Origin: Nanobdellota archaeon
Lineage (GTDB): Archaea; Nanobdellota; Nanobdellia; Woesearchaeales; BS150m-G63
DNA: 13,408 nt
Direction of reading: 5' to 3'
Assembly: GCA_023137655.1 (NCBI GenBank)
Contig: JAGLOT010000003.1
Coordinates: forward strand, 1-13,408
The notes below the pieces were generated by a model that made no database searches, was not told where the DNA came from, and saw nothing but the letters and a program-made list of their open reading frames with translations. Each line of letters starts with the position of its first letter. Position 1 is the first letter of the stretch. This document shows, one piece after another, positions 13,376-13,408 of this stretch. The position numbers and the translations under genes were made by a program.

Positions 13376-13408
13376 CTATCTTATTGTATAATTTTTCATA
13401 TTCTTTGA
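13362..13408 (-). CDS. Possible C-terminal end of a convergent gene
   Basis: A minus-strand frame enters from the right edge and ends at a TAA at 13362-13364. The 14 visible residues read KEYEKLYNKIASSS, the amphipathic style of a glycosyltransferase C-terminus. It would overlap the last 14 bases of the plus-strand methyltransferase gene. Too little sequence is present to name it or be sure it is coding. Confidence 0.3.
   Translation of the reverse strand, partial: KEYEKLYNKIASSS

Overview
The window is a very AT-rich (about a quarter G+C by eye), gene-dense chromosomal segment that looks archaeal. The best argument is the promoters. Five genes that head transcription units have a TATA element (TTTATAAA, TTTAAATAA or TTTATATAT) centred about 25-32 bases before the start codon, usually behind a purine-rich BRE-like stretch. 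That spacing implies leaderless or nearly leaderless mRNAs. Only a few operon-internal genes show a Shine-Dalgarno-like sequence. A eukaryote-type polyprenyl-phosphate sugar synthase agrees with this. The mix of genes would suit a DPANN-type archaeon (Woesearchaeota/Pacearchaeota-like), but an AT-rich methanogen cannot be excluded; no rRNA or marker gene is present to decide.

Layout. (1) 1-550, minus: 5' part of a UDP-N-acetylhexosamine dehydrogenase with its own promoter. (2) 622-2586, minus: a two-gene unit of a large GT-C-like membrane glycosyltransferase and a small four-helix membrane protein. (3) 2720-3782, plus: divergent from it, a DPM1/ALG5-like polyprenyl-phosphate glycosyltransferase and a four-helix EamA/SMR-type putative flippase. 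Regions 2 and 3 resemble a lipid-linked sugar donor module: synthase, flippase and membrane transferase. (4) 3799-12615, minus: a long run of PIG-L deacetylase (own promoter), FemAB-like GNAT transferase, a GT4-methyltransferase fusion, a methyltransferase, DUF4956 membrane protein, VTC-domain protein, CotH kinase fused to a parallel beta-helix, and a GT4 glycosyltransferase at the promoter-proximal end. (5) 12668-13375, plus: another methyltransferase, divergent from region 4 and apparently sharing one symmetric TATA box with it.

Taken together this is a cell-surface glycan locus. Nucleotide sugars are oxidised (dehydrogenase), sugars are transferred in the cytoplasm (GT4s) or loaded on a lipid carrier and flipped (GT2, SMR, GT-C), and glycans are decorated by methylation (three methyltransferase domains), deacetylation (PIG-L) and possibly aminoacylation (FemAB-like). 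Embedded in it is the most interesting part, the CotH - VTC - DUF4956 trio: an extracellular CotH-type kinase domain on a beta-helix, a cytoplasmic polyphosphate-polymerase-like tunnel enzyme and a membrane protein. It may be an uncharacterised surface phosphorylation or polyphosphate export system. No rRNA, tRNA, mobile element, CRISPR array or intergenic stretch longer than 300 bases was found.
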